A stretch of DNA of 64,000 nt from Cellulomonas cellasea. GTDB lineage: Bacteria; Actinomycetota; Actinomycetes; Actinomycetales; Cellulomonadaceae. Position 1 is the first letter of the stretch, and each line of letters begins with the position of its first letter. The stretch is from assembly GCF_030372105.1 (NCBI RefSeq), contig NZ_JAUDBQ010000005.1, forward strand, positions 1 to 64,000, given 5' to 3'. Below, piece by piece: positions 17,633 to 27,556 of this stretch. The position numbers and the translations under genes are program-made. The notes under the pieces are model-generated. The model saw only the letters and a list, made by a program, of their open reading frames with translations. It was not told the origin of the DNA and searched no databases.

Positions 17633-18391
17633 ATGCGCCGCCGCCCGGGCATCGCGGCCGCGGTGCTCGGCGTGCTCGTGGTCGGCTCGATCGCCTGGAG
17701 CGCGCTGGCCGCGGACGGCACGCTGCTGGCCCCGGTGGTCATCGGGTGGCTGGTGGTCGGGGGCGTGGCGCTGGCGTGGTGGCTCGACGAGAAGCGGCAT
17801 GAGCGCCTGGCCCAGTGGGCCGTCGCGCGCGGCTGGTCGTATCAGCGCCAGGACCAGTCGCTCGTGTCGACGTGGAGTGGCGAGCCGTTCGGCGAGGGCC
17901 ACAGCCGGCGGGCAACCGAGGTGCTGCGCGGCGCCGTGGACGGCCACGGGGTCGTGTCCTTCACCTACCGCTGGACCGTCGGCTCGGGCAAGGAGAAGAC
18001 GACGCACACCCGCCAGGTGGTGGCGTTGGGCCTGCCGACGGCGCTGCCCACCCTCGAGCTCACGCCCGAGTGGCTCGGCACCCGGGTGCTCCGGGCCTTC
18101 GGCGGTCAGGACATCCAGTTCGAGTCCGAGGACTTCAACCGGGCCTGGCGGGTGCGGGCGCGGAACCTGAAGTTCGCGCACGACGTGGTGAACCCCCGCC
18201 TGATGGCCCGGCTGCTGCTGCCGGACGCCCGGGGGGAGAGCCTGCGGATCGAGGGGGCGACGGTGCTGACCTGGATGCCCGGCCGCACGGACCCCGCGCG
18301 GGTCGACGCCGCACTCACGCTGCTGCGGGCGGTTTCCACCGCAGTCCCGCAGCACGTCTGGGAAGACATGGGACGCCCGACGCCCCGCTGA
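17633..18391 (+). CDS. Membrane-anchored protein of unknown function (DUF3137-like)
   Basis: 252 residues. Two membrane helices at the N-terminus (about 6-26 and 31-51) are followed by a soluble cytosolic domain. This domain has a WSYQRQDQSLVSTW segment, a central strand pair around VSFTYRWTVGSGKEKTTHT and a helix-rich end. It looks like actinobacterial DUF3137-type proteins, but I cannot assign a reaction. It starts 3 nt after pyrE and is followed by lemA, so these three genes may form one unit. Confidence 0.65.
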   Translation: MRRRPGIAAAVLGVLVVGSIAWSALAADGTLLAPVVIGWLVVGGVALAWWLDEKRHERLAQWAVARGWSYQRQDQSLVSTWSGEPFGEGHSRRATEVLRGAVDGHGVVSFTYRWTVGSGKEKTTHTRQVVALGLPTALPTLELTPEWLGTRVLRAFGGQDIQFESEDFNRAWRVRARNLKFAHDVVNPRLMARLLLPDARGESLRIEGATVLTWMPGRTDPARVDAALTLLRAVSTAVPQHVWEDMGRPTPR

Positions 18392-18465
18392 CCTGCGGTG
18401 ATGGCCGGGGTCATGTGACGGTCGCCCGCTACCATCCTGTTCCACCCCGACTCTGGAGGTCCCCC

Positions 18466-19041
18466 ATGGAGGTCGCACTCGTCGTCCTCGCCGTGCTGGT
18501 CGTGATCGTGCTCATCTGGGCGATCGCGCAGTACAACGGCTTCATCCGGCTGCGGAACCTGGTGCAGGAGTCGTGGCGGCAGATCGACGTCGAGCTGCAC
18601 CGTCGCCATGACCTGATCCCGAACCTCGTCGAGTCCGTGAAGGGCTACGCGGCCCATGAGCGGGGCGTGTTCGACGAGGTCACGCAGGCGCGCTCCGCGG
18701 CGTCGGCCGGGGGCTCCACGCCTGGAGCCCAGGCCGCCCAGGAGAACGTCCTGACGCAGGCCCTGGGCCGGCTCTTCGCCGTCGCGGAGGCCTACCCGGT
18801 GCTGCGCGCGAGCGAGAACTTCCAGCAGCTCCAGCTCGAGCTGACGTCCACCGAGGACCGCATCGCGGCTGGCCGCCGGTTCTACAACGCGAACGTGCGG
18901 ACGCTGAACACGAAGGTCGAGTCGTTCCCCTCGAACGTCATCGCGAACATGTTCCACTTCACGCGCGCCGAGTACTTCGAGACGGACGACCCGGCAGTTC
19001 GCGCCGTCCCGCGGGTCGGCTTCGGCGACGCCCAGGGGTAG
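18466..19041 (+). CDS. lemA: LemA family membrane protein
   Basis: 191 residues from ATG 18466, with GGAGGT 6 nt upstream. One N-terminal membrane helix (3-22) precedes the LemA helical domain: YNGFIRLRNLVQESWRQIDV, RRHDLIPNLVESVKGYAAHE and the ending ARRFYNANVRTLN-like segment RRFYNANVRTLNTKVESFPS. LemA proteins expose a helical bundle outside the membrane. Their role is unclear. The gene ends at a strong bidirectional terminator. Confidence 0.93.
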   Translation: MEVALVVLAVLVVIVLIWAIAQYNGFIRLRNLVQESWRQIDVELHRRHDLIPNLVESVKGYAAHERGVFDEVTQARSAASAGGSTPGAQAAQENVLTQALGRLFAVAEAYPVLRASENFQQLQLELTSTEDRIAAGRRFYNANVRTLNTKVESFPSNVIANMFHFTRAEYFETDDPAVRAVPRVGFGDAQG

Positions 19042-19057
19042 ACGGCCCGATGACATG

Positions 19058-19094
19058 ACGAAGGGCGCCGACCGTGACGGTCGGCGCCCTTCGT
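19058..19094. terminator. Bidirectional intrinsic terminator between lemA and the HAD gene
   Basis: Perfect 17-bp arms (19058-19074 and 19078-19094) are separated by a 3-nt loop TGA. The arms begin ACGAAGGGCGCC. Located between two convergent genes, it can end both transcripts. Confidence 0.85.
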
Positions 19095-19101
19095 TCGTCT
19101 G

Positions 19102-19878
19102 TCAGACCAGGTCGACCAGGTTCGCGATGGAGTCGACGACGTGGCTGGGCCGGAACGGGAACTTCTCCACGTCGGCGGCGCTGGTGGAGCCGGTGAGCAC
19201 CAGGAATGTCTGCAGCCCGGCCTCGATGCCCGCGACCACGTCGGTGTCCATCCGGTCGCCGATCATCGCCGTCGTCTCGGAGTGCGCGTCGATGCGGTTG
19301 AGCGCGGAGCGGAACATCATGGGGTTGGGTTTTCCCACAAAGTATGGCTGTCGGCCGGTGGCGGCGGTGATCATCGCGGCGACGGCGCCCGTGGCGGGCA
19401 GGTCGCCCTCGAGGCTCGGGCCGGTGACGTCCGGGTTGGTGGCGAGGAACCGGGCGCCGCCCTTGATGAGGCGGATGGCGCGGGTGATGGCCTCGAACGA
19501 GTAGGTGCGGGTCTCGCCGAGCACCACGTAGTCCGGGTCGCTCTCGGTGAGCGTGTAGCCGATCTCGTAGAGCGCCGTCGTCAGCCCGGCCTCCCCGATG
19601 GTGTACGCGCTGCCGTTGGGGGCCTGGTCGGCGAGGAACTGGGCGGTGGCGAGGGCCGACGTCCAGATCGCCTGTTCGGGCACGTCGATGCCGGTGGCGA
19701 CGAGGCGGGCGCGCAGGTCGCGCGGGGTGTAGATCGAGTTGTTGGTGAGGATGAGGAACGGGCGGTCCGCGTCGCGCAGTGCCCGGACGAACTCAGCGGC
19801 GCCGGGGAGGGCGGTGCCCTCGTGGACGAGCACGCCGTCCATGTCGGTGAGCCAGCTGTGGATCTGTCGTGTGGTCAT
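19102..19878 (-). CDS. HAD-IIA family phosphatase (NagD-like)
   Basis: 258 residues. HAD motif I is DMDGVL (Asp12, Asp14), motif II is LILTNNS and motif III with IV is in GKPNPMMFRSAL and MIGDRMDTDVVAGIEAG. The C2-type cap and NagD-like layout suggest dephosphorylation of a small sugar phosphate or nucleotide. The DedA gene lies 25 bp upstream on the same strand, so the pair may be an operon. Confidence 0.88.
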   Translation of the reverse strand: MTTRQIHSWLTDMDGVLVHEGTALPGAAEFVRALRDADRPFLILTNNSIYTPRDLRARLVATGIDVPEQAIWTSALATAQFLADQAPNGSAYTIGEAGLTTALYEIGYTLTESDPDYVVLGETRTYSFEAITRAIRLIKGGARFLATNPDVTGPSLEGDLPATGAVAAMITAATGRQPYFVGKPNPMMFRSALNRIDAHSETTAMIGDRMDTDVVAGIEAGLQTFLVLTGSTSAADVEKFPFRPSHVVDSIANLVDLV

Positions 19879-19903
19879 GCCGTCTTCTCGCTTCTGCTGC
19901 AGG

Positions 19904-20641
19904 TCACTCGGTGGGGCCGAATGCGTCCCGGGCCGTGGCGTCGCGCTCCTGCGGCTCGTCGTACCGGGGGTCGCGCTTCTTGCTGCGGGCGCGCAGCAGC
20001 TCGACGGCCACGGGGATGACGGAGACGCCGACGATGCCGACGAGGATCAGCTCGATGTTGTCCTTGATGAACGCGACGTTCCCGAGCAGGTAGCCGAGGA
20101 CCGTGACTCCGACGCCCCAGACGAACGCGCCGATCACGTTGTAGGCGACGAAGTGCCGGTAGCTCATGTTGCCGACGCCCGCGGCGACGGGGGCGTAGGT
20201 GCGCACGAAGGGCACGAAGCGGGCCACGATGATCGTCCGGCCGCCGTACTTGTCGAAGTAGGCGTAGGTCTGGTCGATGTACTGCTGCTTGAAGAAGCGC
20301 GAGTCGGGCTTGTTGAAGATCTTGGGCCCGGCCTTGCGCCCGATGAGGAAGCCGACCTGGTCGCCGGCGAACGCCGCGACGAACAGCAGCAGGCACAGCG
20401 CCCACAGCGGCACGTTCATCTGGTCCTGTGCCACGAGCATGCCTGCCGTGAAGAGCAGCGAGTCGCCCGGCAGCAGCGGGAACAGCAGGCCCGTCTCGAT
20501 GAACACGACGATCGCGACGCCGATCAGCGCATAGGTGCCGAACGACTCGATCAGGTGTTCCGCGTTGAGGAAGTCCGGCCCGAGTGCTGGCACGGATCCG
20601 AGAGCGGGCAGGGCTGCCGCAAGGGCGCTCATGGTGGACAC
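19904..20641 (-). CDS. DedA/VTT family membrane protein
   Basis: 245 residues with about five membrane segments. The family signature covers IETGLLFPLLPGDSLLFTAG, the re-entrant GDQVGFLIGRKAG and RFVPFVRTYAPVAAGVGNM with its key Arg residues. DedA proteins take part in lipid-carrier flipping and membrane homeostasis. A charged C-terminal tail (KKRDPRYDEPQERD) faces the cytosol. Met4 is an alternative start. It is divergent from the pectate lyase gene. Confidence 0.92.
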   Translation of the reverse strand: MSTMSALAAALPALGSVPALGPDFLNAEHLIESFGTYALIGVAIVVFIETGLLFPLLPGDSLLFTAGMLVAQDQMNVPLWALCLLLFVAAFAGDQVGFLIGRKAGPKIFNKPDSRFFKQQYIDQTYAYFDKYGGRTIIVARFVPFVRTYAPVAAGVGNMSYRHFVAYNVIGAFVWGVGVTVLGYLLGNVAFIKDNIELILVGIVGVSVIPVAVELLRARSKKRDPRYDEPQERDATARDAFGPTE

Positions 20642-20865
20642 CGGGCAAGCCTACGTGCCGAGTGGGAACGCGGATGGAAGACGAGGTGAAGAACTCGCGT
20701 CCACGCAGATGCTGACGATCCGGATGGATTGCGCTTTCCCGACAAAGGCGCCAGCGTGTCACCCGCAGCCCGCGCCACCGACGCCGTGGACTGCGCCGGA
20801 GGATCTGGCTATGCCGGTGGAACCTCGCCAGTGGCGCGTCGGGCACACCGAAACGGAGACCTGGC

Positions 20866-22317
20866 ATGGCACGCATCCACGCACGCATGCTCGCCACCTG
20901 CACGGCGGCGGCGCTGCTCGTCGGCACGGTGGCCCTCCCACCCGCCACAGCCGGCCCCGGCCAGCCCGCGGGGGCAGGGCACGGATCGGGCGGCAACGGC
21001 CACGGCAGCCCCGGCAAGGGCGCCCGCGACCTCGGCCGCGAGGTGCTCCCCGCCGACGACGGCTGGGCGGCGGCCAACGGCGGCACCACCGGCGGCGCCG
21101 CGGCGGATGACGCGCACGTCTTCACCGTCCGCACCTGGGATGAGCTCCGCGCCGCGCTCGGCGGGTCCGCGGCACGCGGCGACACCACCCCGCGGGTCAT
21201 CTACGTCCAGGGCGCCATCGACGCGTTCGCGGGGGCCGACGGCGCCCGCCTCACCTGCGACGACTTCGCCGGGCAGGTCGCGGTGGGCAGCGACCCCGCG
21301 GCGCCGTTCAGCATGGACGACTACATCGCCGCGTACGACCCGGCGGTCTGGGGCCGGGTCGACCCGTCGGGCCCGCTCGAGGACGCGCGCGTGGCCGCCG
21401 CCGCCGTGCAGGCCAAGCAGACGCAGCAGCACGTGGGCTCCCACGTCACGATCGTCGGGCTCGGCAAGGACGCGCGCATCGTCGGCGCGAACCTGCGCAT
21501 CCGCGACTCCGCCAACGTGATCCTGCGGAACCTGACCTTCAGCGACGCGTACGACTGCTTCCCGCAGTGGGACCCGGGCGACACCGACCAGGGCAACTGG
21601 AACTCCGCCTACGACAACGTCTCGGTGTGGACCTCGACCAACGTGTGGGTGGCCAACTCCACCTTCGACGACGGCGACCACCCGGCGTCCAGCCTGCCGA
21701 CTGTCTACGGGCGCCCCTACGAGGTGCACGACGGGCTGCTCGACATCACGCACAGCTCGAACTACGTGACCGTCTCCTATAACCGGTTCACCGGCCATGA
21801 CAAGACGATGCTCATCGGCTCGTCGAACAACCGCCCGGCGGATGTCGGCACCCTCAAGGTGACGATCCACCACAACCTCTGGGAGGGCATCGGGCAGCGG
21901 GCCCCGCGGGTGCGTTACGGCCAGGTGCACGTCTACGACAACCTGTACGTGGTCACGGGCGACGACCTGTACCAGTACCAGTGGGGCCCGGGCACCCAGT
22001 CCCAGCTCTACCTGGAGGACAACGTGCTGCGGCTCGGACGCGGCGTGGAGCTGTCGTCAGTGCTGACCAACTGGGGCGCCACGCAGCTCACCGAGAAGGG
22101 CACCCTCGTCAACGGCCGCCCGGCCAGCGCGCTCGACGCGTTCCTCGCCGCCGGCGGCGCCCCGTTCGCCGGGCCCGCCGGGTGGGAGCCGGTCCACGTC
22201 GCCGACAAGGACCCGGTGCGCAGCGTCGAGCGGATCGTCCAGAAGGAGGCGGGCGCCGGGCGCGTCGTCTCGAAGGCGCCAGCCAGCCCGAAGCCGGGAC
22301 ACCCCGGGCGCGGCTGA
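20866..22317 (+). CDS. Secreted pectate lyase (polysaccharide lyase family 1)
   Basis: 483 residues. A signal peptide (1-29, cleavage after PPATA) is followed by a Gly/His-rich linker. The parallel beta-helix domain (about 75-450) has the PL1 markers VTIVGLGKDARIVGANL, DGLLDITHSSNYVTVSYNRF (calcium and substrate cleft) and RAPRVRYGQVHVYDN, whose Arg is the likely catalytic base. It cleaves polygalacturonate by beta-elimination outside the cell. It starts after GGAGA and ends just before an 18-bp hairpin. Confidence 0.93.
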   Translation: MARIHARMLATCTAAALLVGTVALPPATAGPGQPAGAGHGSGGNGHGSPGKGARDLGREVLPADDGWAAANGGTTGGAAADDAHVFTVRTWDELRAALGGSAARGDTTPRVIYVQGAIDAFAGADGARLTCDDFAGQVAVGSDPAAPFSMDDYIAAYDPAVWGRVDPSGPLEDARVAAAAVQAKQTQQHVGSHVTIVGLGKDARIVGANLRIRDSANVILRNLTFSDAYDCFPQWDPGDTDQGNWNSAYDNVSVWTSTNVWVANSTFDDGDHPASSLPTVYGRPYEVHDGLLDITHSSNYVTVSYNRFTGHDKTMLIGSSNNRPADVGTLKVTIHHNLWEGIGQRAPRVRYGQVHVYDNLYVVTGDDLYQYQWGPGTQSQLYLEDNVLRLGRGVELSSVLTNWGATQLTEKGTLVNGRPASALDAFLAAGGAPFAGPAGWEPVHVADKDPVRSVERIVQKEAGAGRVVSKAPASPKPGHPGRG

Positions 22318-22334
22318 CCGCCTGGCGCGATCGC

Positions 22335-22374
22335 ACGCCCACATCCTCGCCGCGCTCGGCGAGGATGTGGGCGT
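22335..22374 (+). terminator. 18-bp perfect hairpin after pectate lyase, overlapping the trmH-like start
   Basis: Arms 22335-22352 and 22357-22374 are fully complementary, with a 4-nt loop CGCT. The hairpin begins 18 nt after the pectate lyase stop and is a plausible terminator, though no T-run follows. Its right arm holds the GAGGA ribosome site (22361-22365) and the GTG start codon of the next gene, so in a read-through transcript it would hide the start. Confidence 0.7.
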
Positions 22375-23074
22375 GAGCGACGACAGCGTGACCACCGGCA
22401 GCGACGACCGGGAGGCCGACCTGGGCGTCGGCGTGGGCCCCTGGCCCGGGGGCCGTGCCGCCTGGCCGCCGCTCGACGGCCCCGACGGCCGGCAGCGGTA
22501 CGACCCGGAGTTGCTCGAGCACGGCGACCGCCGCAACGTCGTCGACAGGTACCGCTACTGGAAGGTCGAGGCGATCGTCGCCGACCTCGACACCCGGCGG
22601 CACCCGTTCCACGTGGCCATCGAGAACTGGGCGCATGACATGAACATCGGCTCGGTGGTGCGCACGGCCAACGCGTTCGCCGCCGCCGAGGTGCACATCG
22701 TCGGGCGGCGCCGCTGGAACCGCCGCGGCGCGATGGTCACCGACCGGTACCAGCACCTGCGCCACCATCCCGACGTCGCCGAACTGATCGCCTGGGCGCG
22801 GACCGCGGGTCCCGGCGGCGGGCCGCTGCCGGTGATCGGCGTCGACAACCTGCCCGGCTCCGTGCCCCTCGAGGGGTACCCGCTGCCGCGCGAGTGCGTG
22901 CTCCTGTTCGGGCAGGAGAGCGCCGGGCTGTCACCGGAGGCGCAGGCCGCAGCAGTGGACGTGCTGCACATCGCCCAGTTCGGATCGACGCGGTCCATCA
23001 ACGCGGGCGCCGCGGCGGCCATCGCGATGCACGCGTGGATCTCGCAGCATGTGGCCCCACGGTCCGATGGGTAG
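22373..23074 (+). CDS. TrmH/SpoU family RNA methyltransferase
   Basis: 233 residues from GTG 22373, placed 7 nt after a GAGGA site; GTG 22367 is too close to that site. SPOUT-fold motifs are NWAHDMNIGSVVRTANAFA, the CVLLFGQESAGLSPEA loop and FGSTRSINAGAAAAIAMHAW, forming the knotted SAM site. Such enzymes make 2'-O-methylations in rRNA or tRNA. The N-terminal 60 residues are a charged, poorly conserved extension. The specific target base is not known. Confidence 0.88.
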   Translation: MSDDSVTTGSDDREADLGVGVGPWPGGRAAWPPLDGPDGRQRYDPELLEHGDRRNVVDRYRYWKVEAIVADLDTRRHPFHVAIENWAHDMNIGSVVRTANAFAAAEVHIVGRRRWNRRGAMVTDRYQHLRHHPDVAELIAWARTAGPGGGPLPVIGVDNLPGSVPLEGYPLPRECVLLFGQESAGLSPEAQAAAVDVLHIAQFGSTRSINAGAAAAIAMHAWISQHVAPRSDG

Positions 23075-23153
23075 GACGTCCTGATCGCGCCATGCCCAGG
23101 ACGTGGAAGACTCAGGTGGAAAACCACTCCCACTAGCACCAGGAGAATCCTCG

Positions 23154-24173
<1,020 letters not shown>

Positions 24174-24200
24174 GCTTGACCGTCTGATCGACTGATCGAC

Positions 24201-24243
24201 GAAGGCCCGGCCCCGACGCTCATCGCGTCGGGGCCGGGCCTTC
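24201..24243. terminator. Terminator after fba
   Basis: A perfect 19-bp stem (24201-24219 with 24225-24243) surrounds the loop TCATC, 27 nt after the fba stop. It lies between fba and the convergent STAS gene and can serve both directions. Confidence 0.88.
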
Positions 24244-24294
24244 AACCGTCTCAGGGCGCGGAGCCGGCGCCCGGGAGGTGGCGGAGCCGCTGTC

Positions 24295-24747
24295 TCACGG
24301 GGCGGCTGGGTCCGTCTCGCCTGGCGCGTCGGGCGCCGCCTCGAAGTCGTGGGGCTCGTCGCCGTCGACCACGTCGAGGAGCTCGCCGATGCGGGTCACC
24401 TCGAGGAGGAACCGCACGGTGGGCGGCACCCGCAGCAGGCGCACCCGGTGCTGGCTGCGAATCGACAGCCGGGCGAGGAACGCCACGCCTGACGAGTCCA
24501 TGAACGTCACGTGATGGGCGTCGACCTCGATCGGCAGGCCGGCCTGCTCGGCGTCGGCCGTCGCCTCCTGGAGGTCGGGCCCCAGGTCGGCGTCGATCTC
24601 GCCCGAGAGGACGATGCGCGTCCGATCGGAGCCGAGGATGACATGGACGGCTCCGGGCTCGCCCGCCGCGGCGCCGGGGGTGATTCCGGCCGCCACCCCG
24701 CCGCTCTGGGCGGGCTCGTCCGTCGTGGGGCTGTTACCGTCGCGCAC
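24295..24747 (-). CDS. STAS-domain anti-sigma factor antagonist
   Basis: 150 residues from GTG 24747, which follows GGAAGGAG. After a low-complexity N-terminus of about 35 residues, the STAS domain shows IVLSGEIDADLGPDLQEA and HHVTFMDSSGVAFLARL, with the Ser that is normally phosphorylated. An acidic tail ends the protein. It is divergent from a large SpoIIE-type phosphatase with its own kinase domain, so it is a likely substrate of that protein in a partner switch. Confidence 0.85.
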   Translation of the reverse strand: MRDGNSPTTDEPAQSGGVAAGITPGAAAGEPGAVHVILGSDRTRIVLSGEIDADLGPDLQEATADAEQAGLPIEVDAHHVTFMDSSGVAFLARLSIRSQHRVRLLRVPPTVRFLLEVTRIGELLDVVDGDEPHDFEAAPDAPGETDPAAP

Positions 24748-24845
24748 GATGCTCCTTCCCCGGGCACGGGCGATCCCCGAGGCCCCGGTTCCTGCACAGG
24801 CTGCGTTCGGTCGCAGCACCTGTTCGGCACGCTAGACGATCGGAG

Positions 24846-27008
24846 GTGGTCGCGGTCAACTCCCTGGCCCCCGATCATCATGGCGAATCTCTCGCAGAAC
24901 TGCGCGACAGAGCACTGCGAGTCGCTGACATCCCCTGTTTCATCATGGAATTGGGCCCCACCGGCCATCACCTCGTGTGGGTGAATGACGCTTTCACTCG
25001 CTCGACGGGCTACTCGCTCGACGAGGTGGTGGGCCGCACACCCGACGTCCTGTACGGCGAGTGGACCGATCAGGCGGAGATCTCCCTACTGCACGAACTG
25101 GCGGAGGCCGGGAGGCCGGGCAACGCGACAGTGTGCGGGCGCCGCGCCGACGGCTCGCCAATCTGGAGCCGCGTCTCGGTGTCCCCGGTGCCGAGCAAGG
25201 ACGGCGGGCCTGCCCGGCACAGCGTGGTCGTGCTGGTCGACGTCACCGAGCTCGTCGAGCGGGACGCCGCGCAGGCGGCGCTGGTGGAGCAGGAGCGCAC
25301 TGAGCGCACGAGCCTGGGCCTCGTGGCACAGATCTCCGACCTGCTGATGGACCTCGACGACCCGCATACCCTGCGGGAGATCGCCGGGCTCCTGGAACGC
25401 GGCGGCGTGGTGACGTGGGCCGGCTTCTACCTGAACGACGGCGGGCTGAGCGCCGCCGACGGCATCGACGTCACGGCCCCGCCATCGGGCAGCGGCCGAC
25501 GCCACGGCAACGTCCCGCCCGACGACGTCCCCGCGGCGTTCCGCGACCGGCCGGACCAGGTGCAGCAGCTCCTCGACGGCGTGCTCGACGTCCCCGTGAC
25601 GCTGGACCTCACGGGCTGGCACGCGACCACGAGCGCCTCCGGGTGGCTCGCGGAGCACGTCCGCCCCCTCGTCGCGCAGATCGCCCCCACGCTCACCGAG
25701 GTGCTGGTGCTGCCAGTGCCGGGCCGCCGCCGGGTGATGGGCGTGCTCGCCGTGATCCCGCGCGACGCCTCCCATGGCGTCAGCGCTGAGGCGCTCGACG
25801 AGTCGGCCCGCACCGTGCTGCAGCTCACCGTGCGCCGCGTGGGCTTGGCCGTGGACAACGTGCGCCTGTACGAGCGCGAGCACCGGCTCGCCGAGACGCT
25901 GCAACGCTCGATGCTCCCCGAGCAGGCCGAGATCGTCGGGCTGGACGTGTGGACGTACTACGCGCCGAACGCCGAGCACGCGCAGGTGGGCGGCGACTGG
26001 TACGACGTGCTGCAGATCTCCCCGGATGTCGTCGGCGTGGTCATCGGCGACGTGGTGGGGCATGACGTCGAGGCCGCCGCCGCGATGGGCCAACTGCGGT
26101 CCGTCGTGCGCTCCTACGCCTACGAGGTGACGTCCCCGGGCCCGGTGCTCGAACGCGTCGACCAGCTCGTGGCCGGGATGCGCATCCCGCGCTCGGCAGC
26201 CCTGGTGCTCACCACCCTGACCCGGGCCGGCGAGGGCTGGCACATCGAGTACTCCCGAGCCGGCCACCTGCCGGCGCTGCTGGTGCGGCGCGGCGAGGTG
26301 ATCTCGCTCGGGGAGGCCTCAGGCCCCCTGATCGGGTTCGGCGGGCGTCCGCGCAGCACCGCCAGCGCCGACCTGGAGCCCGGCGACGTGCTGATCTTCT
26401 ACACCGACGGCCTCATCGAGCGCCGCGACCGCGCGCTGCGCGACGGGGTGGACGCGCTCGTCGAGATCGCGTCGGGCATCACCGCCATCGACTCGGCCGG
26501 CATCGGCGAGGAGCTCCTGTCCCGGTTGGCCGACAGCCCTGAGGACGACGTCGCAGTGGTGGTGGTGCGGGTCCCCGACCCCGAGGACGACGCCGCGTTC
26601 TCCGGCAGCCCGCGCAGCCGCAGGTGGCTGCTGCCCAGTGAGCCCGCGTCGATCGGGCGGGCGCGGCACGCGGTGCTGCGCACCTGCCAGGCGTGGTCCC
26701 TGCCCGATGGGCCCAGCGCCGAGCTGGTCGTCTCCGAGCTGGTCGCCAACGCGGTGCTGCACGGCTGGGGCCACATCGCGCTGCGGCTGTTCGACACCGG
26801 CGAGGGCCTGCGGATCGAGGTCGAGGACTCCAACCCGACGCCGCCGGTGGCCACCGACGGGCACCCTGGGCGCATCGGCGGCTACGGGATGCAGATCGTC
26901 GACCGCCTGGCGGACTGGGGTTGGCGCCCGGCCCGCGACGGGAAGCTCGTGTGGGCGAAGGTGCGGGGCGACCTGCGCCCGGTGGCCCAGGACAGGTCGC
27001 AGGGCTGA
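24846..27008 (+). CDS. PAS-GAF-SpoIIE phosphatase with C-terminal RsbW-like histidine-kinase ATPase domain
   Basis: 720 residues, predicted soluble. The order is: a PAS domain (about 15-135; HLVWVNDAFTRSTGYS), a short helical linker, a GAF domain (about 165-345) and a PP2C/SpoIIE domain (about 355-575). The last has GGDWYDVL, IGDVVGHDVEAA, FYTDGLIERRD and DDVAVVVV metal sites. A HATPase_c domain (about 600-705) follows with N-box ELVVSELVANAVLHG and G-box GGYGMQIVDRL. The phosphatase half should dephosphorylate STAS antagonists, while the kinase half could phosphorylate them or bind a sigma factor. Both flanking genes encode STAS proteins. The GTG start overlaps a GGAGG and is uncertain. The sensed signal is unknown. 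Confidence 0.92.
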   Translation: MVAVNSLAPDHHGESLAELRDRALRVADIPCFIMELGPTGHHLVWVNDAFTRSTGYSLDEVVGRTPDVLYGEWTDQAEISLLHELAEAGRPGNATVCGRRADGSPIWSRVSVSPVPSKDGGPARHSVVVLVDVTELVERDAAQAALVEQERTERTSLGLVAQISDLLMDLDDPHTLREIAGLLERGGVVTWAGFYLNDGGLSAADGIDVTAPPSGSGRRHGNVPPDDVPAAFRDRPDQVQQLLDGVLDVPVTLDLTGWHATTSASGWLAEHVRPLVAQIAPTLTEVLVLPVPGRRRVMGVLAVIPRDASHGVSAEALDESARTVLQLTVRRVGLAVDNVRLYEREHRLAETLQRSMLPEQAEIVGLDVWTYYAPNAEHAQVGGDWYDVLQISPDVVGVVIGDVVGHDVEAAAAMGQLRSVVRSYAYEVTSPGPVLERVDQLVAGMRIPRSAALVLTTLTRAGEGWHIEYSRAGHLPALLVRRGEVISLGEASGPLIGFGGRPRSTASADLEPGDVLIFYTDGLIERRDRALRDGVDALVEIASGITAIDSAGIGEELLSRLADSPEDDVAVVVVRVPDPEDDAAFSGSPRSRRWLLPSEPASIGRARHAVLRTCQAWSLPDGPSAELVVSELVANAVLHGWGHIALRLFDTGEGLRIEVEDSNPTPPVATDGHPGRIGGYGMQIVDRLADWGWRPARDGKLVWAKVRGDLRPVAQDRSQG

Positions 27009-27061
27009 CGGCGCACGGCTGAGGCTCGCGCCTGCCCGAGTGGGTCAGGCGCGCGTGGGGA

Positions 27062-27430
27062 TCAGGCGGGGGCGACCCGGCCGCCGGCAGGCCGCCGGAA
27101 GCCCGAGGAGTGGCGGTCGTGGTCGCACTCGTCGTCGACCCGGAACAGGTCGAGCGCGCCGCACACCTCGATGACGAACAGGTCGCGGGCGTCAGCGCCG
27201 CGCAACACCGTGGCGCCGCCGCGCTTGCGGCCGGAGTCGGCCAGCGAGATGAGGAACGCGGCGCCCGTCGAGTCCATGAACGTCACGCCGCACATGTCGA
27301 TGACCAGGAGCTGCCGGCGCAGGCCGACAATGCGGGCGGCGATCTCGGGGAACTGGTCACGCTCCGCGAGGTCCAAGTCGCCTTCGATGACAACTGTGGT
27401 CGTCGTCGGCGACGTCGAGATCTCGATCAT
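27062..27430 (-). CDS. STAS-domain anti-sigma factor antagonist (second copy)
   Basis: 122 residues from ATG 27430, preceded by GAGGA. It is a compact STAS domain: TVVIEGDLDLAERDQFPEIA, VIDMCGVTFMDSTGAAFLI with the phospho-acceptor Ser, and RVDDECDHDRHSS near the end. It is convergent with the SpoIIE-type gene and resembles the first STAS protein around the MDSxG motif, suggesting that both are regulated by the same phosphatase/kinase. No sigma factor gene is nearby. Confidence 0.88.
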   Translation of the reverse strand: MIEISTSPTTTTVVIEGDLDLAERDQFPEIAARIVGLRRQLLVIDMCGVTFMDSTGAAFLISLADSGRKRGGATVLRGADARDLFVIEVCGALDLFRVDDECDHDRHSSGFRRPAGGRVAPA

Positions 27431-27556
27431 TGTCGTCCTCGGGGGAGAGGCGGTGGGGGCACGCGCGCTTCGACTGTAGCCATGGACTCTGGCGCCCGCA
27501 CCCCGTCGGGTGTGCGCCCTGGCTGCGGGTCGTGGCATCGCTGCCAGACTGGCCTC

